DNA of 64,000 nt, from the NCBI GenBank assembly GCA_900465665.1, contig UBJO01000041.1, positions 1-64,000 of the forward strand, read 5' to 3'. The notes under the pieces were generated by a model that was not told the origin of the DNA, did no database searches, and was given only the letters and a program-made list of their open reading frames with translations. Positions 62,147-64,000 of the stretch are shown one piece after another; positions within the stretch are counted from its first letter, which is position 1; each line of letters opens with the position of its first letter. Source of the DNA: Hyphomicrobiales bacterium (GTDB lineage: Bacteria > Pseudomonadota > Alphaproteobacteria > Rhizobiales > Rhizobiaceae). A program made the translations under genes and the position numbers.

Positions 62147-63495
62147 TGAAATCCCTCACTCTCGCCCGCCGCCTCTCAGCCATCGTCATCGTCCTCATCC
62201 TGATCGTTTGGCTGATCATGGTGATGAACTCTTACCTCGGCAAGAATTGGGAGGAGAAGAGCTTTCGACCGTCACCCGAGCGACTGGCTGCCATAGTCGA
62301 GGCGATCGAGACCACCCGTCCCGATCAAAGACCGGGTATACTAAAAGCTCTCACTACGCCGATCTTGTCCTTGCGTATTGTGACGCCGACTGAAAAAATG
62401 GAACCCAGCGATGCGTTCGGAAATTTGAGCGACGTGATTGCCGGGCAGTATCGCATTCACCTTGGCGACCGGACCTTGGCTGTCTCGCGCCTCGCCAAAT
62501 CGCCGACGAAAAGCGATATTCCCCACTTTCCTTGGAACGACAAGTCGACGCTTGAGTTCCGAATTGGAATGCGCACCGGCGAAACATTGATCGTACACAA
62601 TACGTCGCCGGTTATCGCCACGCCATTTGGACTACCGATCGGCCTCGGTGCGGGTCTTCTCGGAAGCATCGCGGCACTAGGCGCTTTGCTCATTCTCTAT
62701 CGCGAGATCCGACCGCTAAGTGCACTGGCTCGCGCCGTCGATCACATTGACTTGAACGGTGAGAAGATCAGCCTTCCTGACACAACAGGCCAAAGTGCCG
62801 AACTAAAGGCGTTGGTCGCAGCTTTCGATCAGATGCAACACAGGCTCTCACTTTTGCTGCGGTCCCGAATGGTGATGATCGCGGGCATTTCTCACGATGT
62901 CCGCACGTTCGCCACGCGGCTACGGCTAAAGATCGAGGCCATACCCGATGTGGACAAGAGAGAGCGTGCAATCTGCGACATCACGGACATGATACGCATG
63001 CTCGACGATGCGCTGCTCGCAGCCCGGATCGGGGCCGGTGATCTGCCCCAGGAACTCATCGAGTTGGTGGCGCTTGCGCGCAACGAAGCAAACGAAAGGC
63101 GCAAGGCAGGGACTGATGTCAGCTTTGTCGTTCAAACGGGCCTGAGCACATTTGTCCTCGGAGATCCGATGTCTTTAAGACGGGTGATTGGTAATCTGAT
63201 CGACAACGCCATCAAATATGCAGGGTCAGCGCGCATCTCGGTTACGGTCGATGGCGGATACGCAGTGTTGTCGGTCGAAGACGAAGGTCCCGGCATTCCC
63301 GCCGAACTTGTCAATCTGCTCACCGAGCCTTTTGTTCGTGGAGAAGTGTCCCGCAGTCGCAACACTGGCGGTGCAGGGCTCGGTTTGGCGATCGTGAAGA
63401 ACCTTGCACAGGCGCATGGCGGCGATCTCTCCATTGGAACCGGGCAGAGCGGCGGCGCGCTGATCGATGTTCGAATTCCGGTATACGAGCACTAA
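62146..63495 (+). CDS. Sensor histidine kinase, partner of the OmpR-type regulator
   Basis: This encodes 449 residues, GTG start at 62146. The first helix (~12-30), a periplasmic sensor (~31-160), the second helix (~163-185) and a HAMP domain (~186-238) precede HisKA (H-box ISHDVRTFATRLRL, His250) and HATPase with NLIDNAIKYA, EDEGPGIP and GGAGLGL. The H-box is unusual: the conserved Pro after the RT (HDLRTP) is Phe255, with Ala following. This may alter kinase/phosphatase balance. It is translated together with the regulator. Confidence 0.92.
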   Translation: MKSLTLARRLSAIVIVLILIVWLIMVMNSYLGKNWEEKSFRPSPERLAAIVEAIETTRPDQRPGILKALTTPILSLRIVTPTEKMEPSDAFGNLSDVIAGQYRIHLGDRTLAVSRLAKSPTKSDIPHFPWNDKSTLEFRIGMRTGETLIVHNTSPVIATPFGLPIGLGAGLLGSIAALGALLILYREIRPLSALARAVDHIDLNGEKISLPDTTGQSAELKALVAAFDQMQHRLSLLLRSRMVMIAGISHDVRTFATRLRLKIEAIPDVDKRERAICDITDMIRMLDDALLAARIGAGDLPQELIELVALARNEANERRKAGTDVSFVVQTGLSTFVLGDPMSLRRVIGNLIDNAIKYAGSARISVTVDGGYAVLSVEDEGPGIPAELVNLLTEPFVRGEVSRSRNTGGAGLGLAIVKNLAQAHGGDLSIGTGQSGGALIDVRIPVYEH

Positions 63496-63951
63496 ATGCT
63501 ATAGGTTTAGCTTAGCCGAGCTTACTCAATATCGTAGGACAGGTCCGTTCTTTGTTCAAACATTCGATCAGGCGAAAAAGACAAATTTGACAGAACAGGC
63601 TGCCGCGCGGCTCTTTCAGTTTCGGGAATACTCTCCCTTATCAGAAGGCCGCCGCGAGACTGGGAGGCGAGATCTGGATCCATAGCGAAGACCCAACTCA
63701 CCTGCGCTCGGATAGTTCTGCATGATGGTGCAACGCATCAAAGCGTTTGATGGTGTCTGGTCATCCAGGAAGTCTCGTTGCTTCCTAAGTTGCAGGGCTG
63801 GGGCGTGATGATCTTGGAAGCCCCCGGCAACTCTGGCATCGCCGCAGCATGCTTGCATCGCAACCAAACAGGTATCATCAGATTGCTGTAGCATCGAACT
63901 ATGACAGTCTTGTCCGCGTTGAGTTGGTTCCTCTAGCAGCCGGAGTTCACC
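63496..63951. other. 456-base region without a supported gene
   Basis: Between the kinase and the CYTH protein. Short frames only. A small palindrome CATCAAA-GCG-TTTGATG lies at 63736-63752. No terminator was identified. Confidence 0.4.
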
Positions 63952-64000
63952 TTGTCGTCCGAAACCGAAATCAAGCTCGACCTGTCACAGGAAGCCTTCG
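63952..64000 (+). CDS. CYTH-domain protein (5' end only)
   Basis: From TTG 63952, with GGAG upstream, the visible residues are MSSETEIKLDLSQEAF. The E-x-E-x-K motif (ETEIKLDL) is the phosphate-binding start of the CYTH superfamily (triphosphate hydrolases and class IV adenylate cyclase), which usually begins with this motif. The rest lies outside the window. Confidence 0.6.
   Translation, partial: MSSETEIKLDLSQEAF

Noticed and set aside
63736..63752. Palindrome CATCAAA-GCG-TTTGATG
   Set aside because: A 7-base palindrome is expected by chance and nothing around it supports a role.

Overview
The window looks like an accessory region (second chromosome, chromid or large plasmid) of a Rhizobium/Agrobacterium-type alphaproteobacterium. 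That is an inference. It rests on high-GC codon use, many AraC/LysR/FixJ-type regulators, Tat-exported hydrolases, an isoquinoline-oxidoreductase-type molybdenum hydroxylase, and the absence of rRNA, tRNA and core housekeeping operons. The left edge cuts an EntS-like MFS exporter and the right edge cuts the first codons of a CYTH-domain protein.

Positions 966-15565 form one coherent hydrolase and signalling locus. It has a short AraC regulator, a PAS histidine kinase, two stand-alone receivers and a FixJ-type regulator. A five-gene leftward operon (7903 to 3621) encodes a YcaC-like isochorismatase, an XapX membrane protein, two metallo-beta-lactamase-fold hydrolases and an MFS transporter. 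Rightward genes encode an alpha/beta hydrolase whose nucleophile is Ala, a second isochorismatase, a YtcJ-type amidohydrolase with a Cys/His-rich tail, a DoxX protein, a small acidic protein, a broken dps gene and a Tat-exported alpha/beta hydrolase. Paralogous pairs and shared regulators suggest a single pathway of unknown substrate; this is the best candidate for an undescribed system.

Positions 15.6-31.3 kb hold a decayed Na+/H+ antiporter fragment, two tandem AraC genes, an esterase, a secreted double-VOC protein overlapping an alginate-export-type outer-membrane protein, a carboxymuconolactone decarboxylase-like protein, a three-gene molybdenum hydroxylase/triheme cytochrome c operon, and an organic-acid cassette (ThrE-like exporter, fumC, cupin, mqo). 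Positions 31.4-42.1 kb hold a large winged-helix/ATPase regulator, an AraC gene coupled to a second catalytically degenerate hydrolase, a divergent LysR/MFS pair, an AraC/SDR/VOC-SnoaL cluster, a GNAT enzyme and a ROK kinase.

Positions 42.2-64 kb hold a GH15 glucoamylase-like enzyme, a membrane diguanylate cyclase, a FecR-type secreted protein with a 116-residue Asn/Gly tail overlapping a CHASE2-PAS-(degenerate GGDEF)-EAL protein, the osmolyte symporter proP, a membrane metallophosphoesterase, a three-gene ABC exporter with a membrane-fusion adaptor, two small secreted proteins and an OmpR/histidine-kinase pair. Decayed genes (dps, the antiporter, a possible IS630 transposase) and a VOC-SnoaL frameshift fusion point to ongoing remodelling.
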